Shown: in pieces, positions 11,809 to 23,900 of the stretch
How positions within the stretch are numbered: position 1 is the stretch's first letter
Layout: every line of letters begins with the position of its first letter
Assembly (NCBI RefSeq): GCF_011397635.1
Contig: NC_064770.1
Location: 35,984,598 to 36,048,597, forward strand
Source of the DNA: Epinephelus fuscoguttatus
Taxonomy: Eukaryota > Chordata > Actinopteri > Perciformes > Serranidae
Direction of reading: 5' to 3'
DNA: 64,000 nucleotides
Translations under genes and position numbers: made by a program
Notes under the pieces: generated by a model
The model's input: the letters and a program-made list of their open reading frames with translations, nothing else
What the model was told of the DNA's origin: nothing
Database searches by the model: none

Positions 11809-11937
11809 TTATCTCGGGTGGTGTCGCATCAGGCCTCTCCTGGCGTTGGTGGACTGCCTCTGCTGAGCAAGGAAGGACATGACCTGGTTAGACGGCCCCA
11901 GACGCTCGCCGGACACTTGCTGATGATACGCCATCCC
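11809..11937 (-). CDS. hook2: hook2 terminal coding exon 23
   Basis: Codes the last 42 residues and TAA (11809-11811); contains [16 protein letters not shown], matching the SFLAQQR-x-T(N)xRR motif near the end of all Hook proteins, and ends HHPR. Confidence 0.96.
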   Translation of the reverse strand, partial: GMAYHQQVSGERLGPSNQVMSFLAQQRQSTNARRGLMRHHPR

Positions 11938-14900
11938 CTGAGAGAGACAGAGACAAAAGGAGGAGTGAAGAATCAGGTGTGGGTGTGAAAGACACTGCGT
12001 AGAGTCAGGACTTGTGTCTCATGCAAATCACTGACGTCCAGTAAAAATCCTTGTTTGGACTCAAATAAAACATAACAAAAAAAATCATAAAATCAAAGGT
12101 GGCAGAATTGTTTCTAACTAGAGAGAGACACTACAGATAAAAACATAAAACACCTTCAGGCTGTCTCCATGTTTCCACTCACCATGTTGTACCAGGCAGT
12201 AATGATGAGTTTCTCCTCCTGGTCATGTCTGGCTCTGCTCTTCTCGTAGTCATGCTGAGGAGCAGATCATCGTGTGTTAGTGAGATTTAAAGAGCTGCAG
12301 TGAACTGCTTTGTTTCCTCATGTCAAAGGTTCGTACCTCCAGGTGCTGGATTTTTCTCTCCTTCTCTGTCAGCTGGTTCTTCAGAGCCTGGATGTCGGGA
12401 GACACAGGCGCTGGCTGCTGCTTGGGATCCAGGGTTTTGATCACCTGCACACACACAGGACGTTTATTAAAATATTACTCCACTCATTTAGTGTTGCACT
12501 CCTGAATCAAAGAGTTAAAGCTTCATTTATAACATCTGAATTCAAAATTAACATCAGCAGGGTTATACTACTTGTAGAATTAAGCGCAGTTCAGACCAAA
12601 GAGTCGAGACGAGATGAAACCGTTTCAAAATGTGCAAAGAAAAGTTGCAGCGGTGTGAACTGGTCGGTCGGCTGATGGTGTCACCTGCAACTCAGCTGCT
12701 CAAATCACCGGCTGCTGCTTTTAAAGCACGTCACCTGTTTCTACGGCCAACTGGCTTGTAGTGAAGTCTGCTGGTCAAGTCAAAAGGACCCCCAGACTGC
12801 GTGTTCGCTTGCTGCAGCAGGTGCTCCGTCCCTGCTGAGCCCCCGCTTGTCAGCAGGCCAAGCAAAGCACCCCAGACATCCCTCTCCCCAGCAACACTCT
12901 CCAGCTCCTCCTGGTGGACCTCAAGGTGTTCCCCGGCCAGATGAGATATGTAATCCCTCCAGTGTGTTCTGGGTCTGCCCCGGGGCCTCCTACCAGTGGG
13001 ACGTGCCCAGAACACCTCTAACAGGAGGCGCCCAGGAGGATCCTGATCAGATGTTGAACCACCTCAACTGACCCCTTTTGACATGAAGGAGCAGCGGCTC
13101 TACTCCGAGCTCCCTCCGGATGTCCGAGCTCCTCACCCTATCTCTAAGGCTGAGCCCAGACACCCCACGGAGCAAACTCATTTCGGCCGCTTGTATCCGC
13201 CATCTCATTCTTTTGGTCACTACCCAGAGCTCATGACCATAGGTGAGGGTTGGGACGTAGATGGACCAGTAAATTGAAAGCTCCAAGAATTGCCACCTGA
13301 ACGTGGTGAAGCGGTTTGCGTGTCCCTGTGATGCTGGCAGCTGTGTTTGTCTAGGGCTAATAGCCCCTTGTAGGGTCTCCCAAGGCAAAGTGTTCCTAGG
13401 GGAGGGGCCAGACTAAGAGCTGTTCAAGAAGACCTCAATGAAATGATGCATTTGGGAAAAGAGTATCTTGCCCAGTATGGGGACACCAGGGTCCCCCTCT
13501 GGAGCCAGGCCTGGTGGGGAAGCTTGCCAGTGAGCGTCTGGTGGCTGCTTGGGCTCAGCCTGAATGAATGACAAGGAGCCGCCACCCTGTGGGCCAACCG
13601 CCCGCAGGGACTGGCATTGCGGCCGGGTATATTGGGGCGGTGACCCGGGCGTGCTGATCCCTGGTGTCACAGACTGCTAAAGACCGTGTAAGAAAGATAA
13701 TTCTCTGATGTTCTGCATGAAAGTGCAGGTAAACTGTTTTGCACCACGTGCAACGCTGTGGTGGAGCACAAACAAAATGCGAAACATTCTGAGAGAATCC
13801 CTGAAACACGCTGACAACAGACAAGACAAATCACCACGACAGAGGCTGCTGCATCAGGTCTACTGCACGTGCTCAAAGAATCAAGGTGAGTTAGATATGG
13901 TTAGGAGAAACGTTTTGTAGTCTTTTTTTGCAGTTTTCACTTGCTGCTTCAATTTCATTGCAAAAAACATCTAAAATCATGACAACCTGCATCACAAATG
14001 TTCAGAAAAGCTGCTGTGAAATCAGCACACTTTGGGGAAAAAACAGCCAGTGAAATCCTGGCAGGCCTGCTTGAGTATTTCATACAGCAGATTTCACAGA
14101 GCTCTGGAGCCACACAAGGCTTTACACAACTTTTTTTCTCATGTGCAGTAGTACAGATTTTGATGTGTGAAAAAATAACCCTCATAGTTTCGTTTTAGAG
14201 CCATATGCTGAGGACAACATGTTCCGTTTAGGTGGACTGACCGTTCTCGCCTTCTCCACATAGCGCTTGTATCGCTCCTCCATCTGCTTCATGTCCTCGT
14301 CCTTCTTCCGCAAGATCTCCTGGAGTTCATCTATCTTCTTCGCCACTGAGAGAGAGAAAAATAAGGACAGTGTTAAAATAGAGAGGAGAGAGTGGACACT
14401 GGCAGGTGCTCAGACAGGCAGAATATTACATGACTTACTGTTGCCGTCCACTTTGGGCTCAAGGTCGTCAATGACTTCTCTTTTCTTCTGGAGATCTGAG
14501 TGAGCTTCATGGAGCTTCTCCCTGCAGTAGCCACATGCCAGGAGTGTGTGAGCTCACTTTTGTTTGGGACTAACAAGGATAAATAGTCTGTAAGAAGCAG
14601 CAGAGTACTTACAAATGTTCCTCGAGCTTCTTCTTCAGTAAGGAGGACTTCAAAGAAGAAGAAAAAAAAAACACACATTGAAATCAAATCAAACACACAA
14701 GGCTTTTTAAAGAACACACACATACATAGACACAGTATAAGCTGCAAAAGTCAAGCTGGCAAAGAGTTAAATCACGGGCCAGGTGGACAGAGGGTGGGCC
14801 GTACTTACGATGGCCTGATTTTGGCAGAGTTGTTCGATGGGGGCAGGCACAGAGAGACAGACAGAGAGGGGCAGGCGTTAACAGTGAATCACCACAGCAA

Positions 14901-17829
14901 ACATGGGTTAAAATCCCACACAACATAAATCAAAGTAGAACAAACAGTGCAGTCCTTGACAGCTGAGTGTTTAACAGTCATCTTCTAAATATACTCAAAA
15001 CACCATGCAGCTAGTTGATAAGGTTTTATGCGGAAACAAATGTAGGGGTGCACCGATTTATCAGCCGAACATCGGTATCTGCTGATAGTTGTTGACTGCC
15101 ATTGGCCTGTCAGCAAATCATATGACATTCACCAATGGCAGTGGCTGATGTTCTTCTGCTGTGTCACATCAATTTTACTCAGGCTAGAAGCAGGACTCGA
15201 GACTAACAGCATAGCATCATCCAGAGGACAGAAAGACGAGCAGAGATCATCCCCGGGACGCTGCTAGGATGAAAGGACGCAGTGAACCCACTATGGATGC
15301 GTCAGGGGACGAAATAGATGTGTAAATACAACTGGACACAGTTTCTTTTGAAAGCTGCTCAGCTGCACATGAAGCCAAAAAAAAGAATGTTATCAGACCG
15401 AATGGATCAAACTCCGATAGTGAAACAACTCATTTTGCGTGGGTTGTGACGCTCATCACGTGACAGATTTAATTCCACTGTTTGTCCACTACAAAGATTA
15501 TCATCAAAGCTCAGCGTGATCTGATAATGCTAAACTGTGAACAATAAATCTGTGCTGACATCTGCAGGAGAGCTAGTTAACATTAGCTGTTAGCAGCTGG
15601 AGGCCTGAGCTAACAGCTAACAGAGGTCACACTGAGTTACATTATGATGTGTTCACGCTCTATCCAGTTAAAATGAGTATTGGAGGAGAAATTTGTTTAC
15701 GATTTTATAGTAACATAAAACAGATATTAGAGAGGAATTATTATGTATTTAGAAAAAGTAGGGATGTGTGCAATTGATTGACGAGTCGATTAATGTTGCC
15801 ACCCTCGCCAGTCGGCTACTCGTCTGATAAAGTTAAGAGGGCGTGCATGACAGTTACCGTGTGAGCATGTGTGTAGATGTGTTTCTGAATGGGATGAATT
15901 GGAATGTTAAACACTCAGTAAGAAATATGTTGTTTGTTCATTTTTATTTAGTGAGTTGTGACGTTTTATAGGACGTGTAATGTTCACGATGCACGCTGCG
16001 AAGTGTCACATGTTTCAGAGACATTTATAGTGCCGTTTGGTTATTGACAAATGTGATTAAATTCTAATGGCTCTTTTAATATACACAATATTAACTATAA
16101 TATTAAATTGTGCGAAATTTTAAATGTTTTCTGGGTGTTTTCTTACTTTAAGACTAGTCGACTGATTTAAATGTATTTGTTTAAACATCAAGTAAATAAG
16201 TCTTCAGGAACATCCCTTATAAGAAAGCTTTTGAAGCATTTCTTTATGAGATGTTTTTCATGTGAAAGGTCAAATTAAAGGTTGTTTCATAAGTCTGCAT
16301 GATTGAATTTCATTCAAAAGGTAGTGTAAGAAAAGGGTGAATGACCTTAAAACAGTTTTTTATATTGAAGATATCTTTGCTGCTCTGGCACAAAAAAGGG
16401 GGTATACATAGCAACAAAAACAAACTAAACACCAACAACATCAAAAACATCTGTATCAGCTACTGTTAGCGACTGTTATTTTAAACAAGGGTTCCTACAG
16501 CTTAAGGCAACGTTAACACTTTTTAAGAAGTTTTTAATGCCTCTCAGAATTAAATTCAAGTCCAAAAAGAAAAACAAACAAACACACGTACTGACATCGA
16601 TTACGTAGTGTTAGGGACAATTTTACCCACGTATTCACTAGAGTTAAGACTTTTCTTGCCGGTTTTGTGTTTCTCACTCTGCCTAAATCCTCAACATGTT
16701 GAGTTTAAAAAACATTTTGCATAAATACACTGAGCCTCATTTGGATTGTTTCATAAGATAATTAGGAGGGAGTTAGTTTACTCATTTTCTACATTATACC
16801 TCAGAAAAAAACCTGAAACTGTCCCACACAAAGATAAATATTTATTAAAGATACTTTTGGCAAATAGCAGGAAAGCCATAACTCGAAAATGGTTACAAGT
16901 TGAACCTCCAACACTGGCCCGACGGCTGGGGATTATACACGAACGATACTGTATGGAATACTGTATTTATTTATTTATTTATTTTAAGGCTCGAGCTCAA
17001 GGCTTGTCAAGCCATTGTGAAAGTGTGACAGTGTATGCCAAAATGTAAGTGAGAAAATGAACTGTGATTTGACTTTATAACACCCATGACAACCTCCAAG
17101 TTAAAAAAAAAAATCCTACTTCCAGTGTCTTTGCATTTGAAAGACTGATTTCGGGCCTTGTCTTTAAATAAATGAATTCAATGCTTTTTAGGACTTTTTA
17201 CGGATTCGCAGGAACCCCGTTAAACATCAGTATTGGCCAAGAGTTTTACCATCGGTGCATCCCTGATAAAAATGTTCCCATGCACACTCTGTAAATAGTC
17301 TCTATATTCTGTCAACATGATTGTAGGAAACTATGATTCGTGATGAGGAGAGTTAAAACAAAAGTGGGAAGGAAGGTCTCCCGGCTGACTCACGTCCTCA
17401 GTCTTGCTGTCCTGCTCGTGGAGCGCTTTCTGGAGCTCCTCGATCTGAGCGCGCAGCTCTGAGATCTGCTGCTGGTTTAATCTTGGAAACAAACAAGATG
17501 ACAGGTTAGCAACAGAACGAGCGAAGAAAGATACAAGAAACAGAGACAATAATAAGTTAAAGGAACATTGTGGAGGGAGTAACAAACAAACGGGAGGTTG
17601 ACGGTAAAGATGAAACACAAGGTTATGAAGTTGATACTGTGGGTGGAAGATGTATGCAAAGTATCATGTGGATCTGTGTACATCTGCTGCAGGCGGTGTT
17701 CATCTATTCCCCCAAGTGTGCTGCCTGGCCATTCACTGCTTTGCTCTCTACTGAGCATGCTCACTCCACTCCTCTCCTCCTGTTACTGTTGCTGAGGATG
17801 CTTCCCACACCCTGGGCCTGGTGTTGCAT

Positions 17830-17891
<62 letters not shown>

Positions 17892-17928
17892 GCAGTCCAC
17901 CCACATGTCCACATGCCCACAGGCATGT

Positions 17929-17963
<35 letters not shown>

Positions 17964-20900
17964 CAAGGGACAATCTGGCTTTCTGCTGTCTGTCCTCCAG
18001 TCCAGCCCACACAGCTCAGTTGAGCACACAGTCCAGAGGGTGAGTTGACATTTAGGCAGATATCACTCCTACCGTCAGCCAAACAACCAGCTTAATGTCC
18101 AGGAACACACAATATGGTGGCCTAGAAGGATTACTTAACACAACAAGAACAAGAACTTGGACTGCACATTGAGTACACACACACACACACCCCTACCTGT
18201 TCTGAGTTTCCAGGGAGTTCTTGCTGCGCTGAGCCTCCTCCAGCTCAGCCTGCACCTCCACTAGTTTCTGCCTGTAGGTCTCCTCCTGGACACACAGCAT
18301 CTTGTTTTCACTCTGTAGACGCACCACCGTCTCCCTGTCCGAGGAACACAACAGTGAGAGGAGAGGGGCAGAGGAGGTGAGGGGGTAAAGAAAGTGGAGG
18401 GCAGATAAAATGGGTCAGAGAGTGGCAGAGGCGAGGAAGGTCTGCTGAGTTATCTGACAACGCCCCGACCAAATGTGCAGCGCTGCCATGTGTTGCTATT
18501 TCGGGGGCCAACTGTGCCTCGGACTATAGGAGATGAATATAGAGCAGGAGTGGGCTGCTGATAGTGACACAAGTGCATGTGTGTTACACGTTTAGAATAT
18601 AATCGTTTACACTCAAAGGAATACTTCACCCACAGAACGACCATCTGTATGTTACTTAATCATGATGAGTAGCCCAGAACGGACAAACCAAACACAAGCT
18701 CTACACAGGGGATTTGCATTTGTGTGTCAGCCACTGTAGTGAGTGTTGGAAAACCACAATTTTTTATTGTTAAACTGCTTTATCCAACGTTTTTAGTGGT
18801 TTAAAATCACTGGGTCCGTTTGTTTTGGAGAGGAGGGAGTCTTCGTAGATAATTCAACTCCTGGTAAAAACCTCATGAACAATGAACACTGAAGGAATTC
18901 TAACTGGGAGAAGTTTCAGCTGGTTGTAAGTTGCAATCCTCACCACCAGATGTCACTAAACCCCCTAAACCTTACACAGTGTTTCTTTATACGGTAACGT
19001 TTTAGCAAAAATGCTTGTTTGTTAAATTCTGAGCGTACGACTGGATAAATGACACTTGGATTATACTGCAGGAGTTATGTTACAGTTTTTAAACAGATGC
19101 TTTGTTATAGTTTTGCTGTTGTTAAACGCGATCCCCAATCAATCAATAAATTAACATGTAAACAGAAAAAAAAAATTTGGTCATTTTTTTGGTTTAGGCA
19201 TCTGGGGCCTCATTTATAAAGCTTGCTTACGCACAAAACGGGGCTTTAAAGAGGCGTACGCCACTTCCCACGCAAAGGTTGTGATTTATAAAAATAAACT
19301 TGGCGGGAGAATGTGCGCACCTGTAAGCAAACTCTGAGTCATGCGTGCGCACATTTTGGAGACACTGGGAAGTGGCGATGCAGACGGCGAGGTGGAGAAG
19401 TGGAGTCAGATTTTTATTGATGTCTAATACAAATTTAATGTAACGCTATATCCACCTTAGATCCACGTTATCATTGAAATTAAATCCAGCAGCCTTATTT
19501 TGCGCTTGGAGTGAGTGATAATTGTTTCATAAAAACGCTGTAAAATCCAACTCAAATCCTGAATTGAAATTCTTTCTAAATACGTATTTAATCTGCACTG
19601 CCTCTAACGTCTCACTGTCCACTCTGTGAGCGCAGGAGGGGGAGAGGACGGCGTGACTGCATGGAATATATTTATTTATTTAGCTAAATATTTCCAGTGC
19701 ATTTATCATGTCTCGAAATACAGCCATTAAGCACAACCGTTACACTCATTTCATCAGCCCTACTTAGACATGTGCTGTTCATGACAAAACCGGCATGAAG
19801 AAACATGTTCGCCTATTACACTTTCATCTTTGAATTGTATTTCAAATTACACGTTGTATTTTGGGACAGGGATACCACTGGTTCATGCTGTAATTCAGGC
19901 CGGGTGTCTGATCAGACCAATTGCCATAAACATATAAATACTGCGGTGACCCTCGTGCGTTTTTTTTCCTCTGTCACTGTCCGTGCAGTCCCACAGACAC
20001 AGCTGACAGCATCATCAGCGCTGATGTGTTGCCACTTTTTTTTTCGCTTTCTTTTATTAGTGATCCCGCTGCTGTGGCCACCAAATAAACTCTTTCTTCA
20101 GTCCTCCACCTCCTGTTAAAGGATCTCTAGCTCAGTCTCGGAAAAATTCCGTTTTTTGGTTCCTTTCTCACACCTGTCGCTGTGACTCACACACTCGCAT
20201 GCCGGCTTATTTATACGCAGATCACATTCATGAGGTGATCTGCATGACCATTTATGGTTGAACTAGGGCGTGTAGAGGGCGGAATATGAGGCGGATCTGG
20301 GTGCGCACAACTCCAGGAGGTCTATGATTTATAAAGAGAACATTGTGTGCAAGTGTGCGTGCGCACGGTTTTATAAATCAGATTATTTTTTGGCACACGC
20401 CATTTTCAGCTTTTGGGCGCACATCAACTTTTAGTATGAATCCTCAGCACTCTTTTATAAATGAGGCCCCTGATCAGGATCCTCCTGGGCGCCTCCTGTT
20501 AGAGGTGTTCTGAGCACGTCCCACTGGTAGGAGGCCCCAGGGCAGACCCAGAACACACTGGAGGGATTACATATCTCATCTGGCCTGGGAACACCTTGGG
20601 GTCCCCCAGGAGGAGCTGGAAAGTGTTGCTCGGGAGAGGGACGTCTAGAATACTTTGCTCAGCCTGCTACCCCCGCAACATGGCTTCGGATAAGCGGTTG
20701 AAAATGAATGGATGGATTTTTTTGGTGAAGTATTCCTTTAAGTTTGGCTCCTACGTACACATGTATTCCTCACACCACAGATACATCATGACAAACATAC
20801 TTGAGCTCAGTGGGCATGATCTCTGCAGCGAGGTTTCCTACTGTGACATCATTGTCACACAAGCCTCCTGCAACAAGACAGAGAGAGAGAGAGAAGTGTC

Positions 20901-23900
20901 AGTGGGTAACTAAATTAACTAAATTTAATTTAAAGGGTAACTTCAATATTTTTCAACCTGGACTACAGCTACAGCTCAACAACTCTGGGCAGGCTGTCCT
21001 GTCAATTAACGTCTATTTAAGTTCTTGTTTTGCCACTGACAGGCTCAGATTATCATTTTAAGTGCCTGACAACATTACAGAAAGAACCCTACAGAGAAAT
21101 TAAATATTCTTCTGTACCTTTCGCTTGTTTCAGTCTGTTCTGTGTTCAAGGAGAAGTCTCGTTCTGATATCTCACTGACTTTTTCACGTTGCTTAAATCA
21201 ACTAAATATTCCAGCGTGACACTGAAAATCTTTAAGCTTAAAGAAAGATACAAATTTCAAATTTTGTTCACACCAGTAACTTGTGCAAAAAAAACACGGG
21301 AAAACAGGGTCCAGGGGAAAAATATTGGAGTTCTCCTTTAATGATCAGCCACCAAAACATAGTACTCTAAAAGTATGACTGGTGTAAAATCTACTCTATC
21401 ACACGTGGAATTTTGCTTTTGATTATTTCACCATCTTGCAGTTCAGTTTGTGAATCGACTCACCAGTTCCACTGAGACACCTCTGTTGGACCTGTGCACA
21501 CCTCAGCTCATCGTTTGTCTCTCGAAGTGTGTCTCTTTCCGAAATCAGACGCTAAAGAACAAAGCACATCGAAACACAAACTTCAGCTTCAATCAGGTTT
21601 CCATGTTAAAAAACCTTCTTGGCAATAACATGGTGTCTACAGGTATCAGACACAGATTTAATGCTTTTAAATACTTTTTAAAGATCATCCTTATCCAAAT
21701 TTAAGACCGATTTTTTTGGATAAATCATCTTTTTCTTGCATTGTAGGTTAGGTATAAAGGGAAGTAGTGGTGGTTCTGTTGATTCAGCTTGATTCATTTT
21801 GACCAACAAGTAAATAAATAAATAAAAGATGGGTGAATAAAATTAGATAAAATATTTGTGGCAAATAAGGCCTCACAAATTCAAATTTAAGACTATTACA
21901 TGACGTTGAAGTCCTAATATTCACTAAATTGGATTTAAGACATTTTCAGACTTTTTAAGGACACTCTTAATAAACCGGATTCTGATTGATTCCTTGTTGC
22001 AGGGCTGGTGTTGCTCTGTCTTTACTTGAATGTCCAATAAAGGCTTAAATGCCAAAGATATACATTTATAAAAATCAGGGACCGGTTGCATTGAACACCT
22101 TAGTTTTCCCCCTAAGTATGACACCTAAGGCTTAATGTTCTCCTTAGCTGAGGCTGTGTGTCATCTGTCTGTGGCTAATCTTGCAAACTACTGGACCAAT
22201 CAGCCCAATATGTTTTGTGCACATTTATGACTGTATGCTCTAGGACCCCTCGTCAATTCACATTTCCTTAAAAACCCGGAACCAGTTGCACAAAACACCT
22301 TAAGATTTCTTCTTCTAAGACTTCTTCTTCTTAAGGCTTCTCTCACTGTAGGAAGAAACAATGAAAATGAATTCTAAGGGTGGATTAGTTTTTTCATTTA
22401 TCGCCATAAACTGGGTCACGTTGCAGTTAAGATCAGTCAGTTAAGAGTCAGAGGAACCTTAAGGTTGTTTTTTTTTTTTTTTTTACCTTGTTTGGTTGCT
22501 AAGGTCTTTTGTGCAGTGGTGTAGGGATTCCTTAAGACCAATACAAGGAGAAGACCGTAAATACTTAGGGAAACCTTAAGAAGACTAAAGGGTGTTTTGT
22601 GCAACCAATTTTGTTTTGAGGGAAACCTTAACTGGAACTTGAATGAAAATCTTAACATAAGGTGTTTTGTGCAACCAGCCCCTGATATTTAGAAAAAAAG
22701 TAATGCTCCATCAGGTTTTGTTGGACAAGCTGGGAAATGCGCATGAAAATGGACTTAATTTAATTTCACATCATTAATAAAAAGACAGTAATTAGGGAAA
22801 ATCTGATTAACAGCATGAGCATCAAACCCTGTGGAGCGATGAGTTTCTTTTATCTGGACTCACACACTTCCTCCAAGTAGTACAAGTAAATGTACACTTC
22901 ATGTCAGTACAGTATGTATTCCTTAATTACTCCCACGAGTAAGCGAGGACATTAATCACTCCTGTCAGATTGCAGGAGGTGTTAGAATTGACACAGGACG
23001 TGGGAGTCCACTGAAGAATAGTACGATATTTGCCTGGCAACAATTCCTCCTGCGGGGATGTGAGTCCTGTAATTACCACAACAAATGCTGATCCACGCAG
23101 GACTGCCATCACTAAAATATATGAACTATATCACTGCATGTTGTCTATTAATATGACAGGGCTTCAGTGTGTGGCCATGATATCAGACAGAAGCTGTGCG
23201 CTGATAAAACAGTTCAGTAAGAGCTCTCTGTAAGAGGCACGTGTTCATTCTTTCCCCACCACAGCTGAACTTTTATTCTCTGACAATATTCACCAACTCA
23301 CTTCTTTCTCCTTTAGCAGTGCGTCATACTTGTCGTGAAGGTTCTTGTACTCAAACTGCCATTTCTCAGCTTTCATGGCCTCTGCTGAGTGCTTGGTGTG
23401 AAGCTCATGAGCCTGCAAGTCAGAGAGCATAGCAACAGTCTGCGTTGGCAAGAGCTCTCTGTAAAAACTGCAAGGTTTTCCAAACACGTGCACACACCAG
23501 ACTGTGTTTAACATCGCTTGGGCGTCAACACAGGAATAACTATCACTCCCTCCTCCTTTCAGCCCACAGCTTGCCTGTCTCTTGTAGGTGTCCAGCTGAC
23601 TGCGGACAGCGTTGGCCCTGCGGAGCTCCTCCTCCAGCTCGCAGGTGCGCTGCATGTACACGGTGTTGCGCTCCTCCAGGAGGCGCACCTGTCTGCGCAG
23701 GTCTCCCAGATCCTCCAGCTTCCTCTTGTACGTCTCCACCAGAGCTTCGAGCTGGTTCACCCGGTCAGACGAGTGCCTGAGGGGGAGGAGAGGACAGTGT
23801 GGGAGGCGTTAAGTACCAGAACAAAAATATGACTTCTAGCTAAGTACACATCTACACGGATGTATTGTGTTTAACTATGAAAACCAACAACTCTGACGCA

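Larger units (their letters stand above)
18613..20741. mobile_element. MITE split by two later insertions (nested set)
   Basis: AAAGGAATACTTCACC at about 18615 faces its inverted form GGTGAAGTATTCCTTT at about 20724. Between them lie a TIR-bounded element (19204-20470) and a Rex3 3' fragment (20471-20717), so the outer element is the oldest layer. Confidence 0.5.

Noticed and set aside
12731..13388. Overlapping ORFs with [15 protein letters not shown] as host exons of hook2
   Set aside because: They are Rex3 polymerase C-terminal remnants, 5' truncated, with hook2 reading intact exons on both sides.
17570..18043. 157-codon plus-strand ORF with poly(Thr-His)
   Set aside because: Driven by CA microsatellites inside a hook2 intron; no homology.
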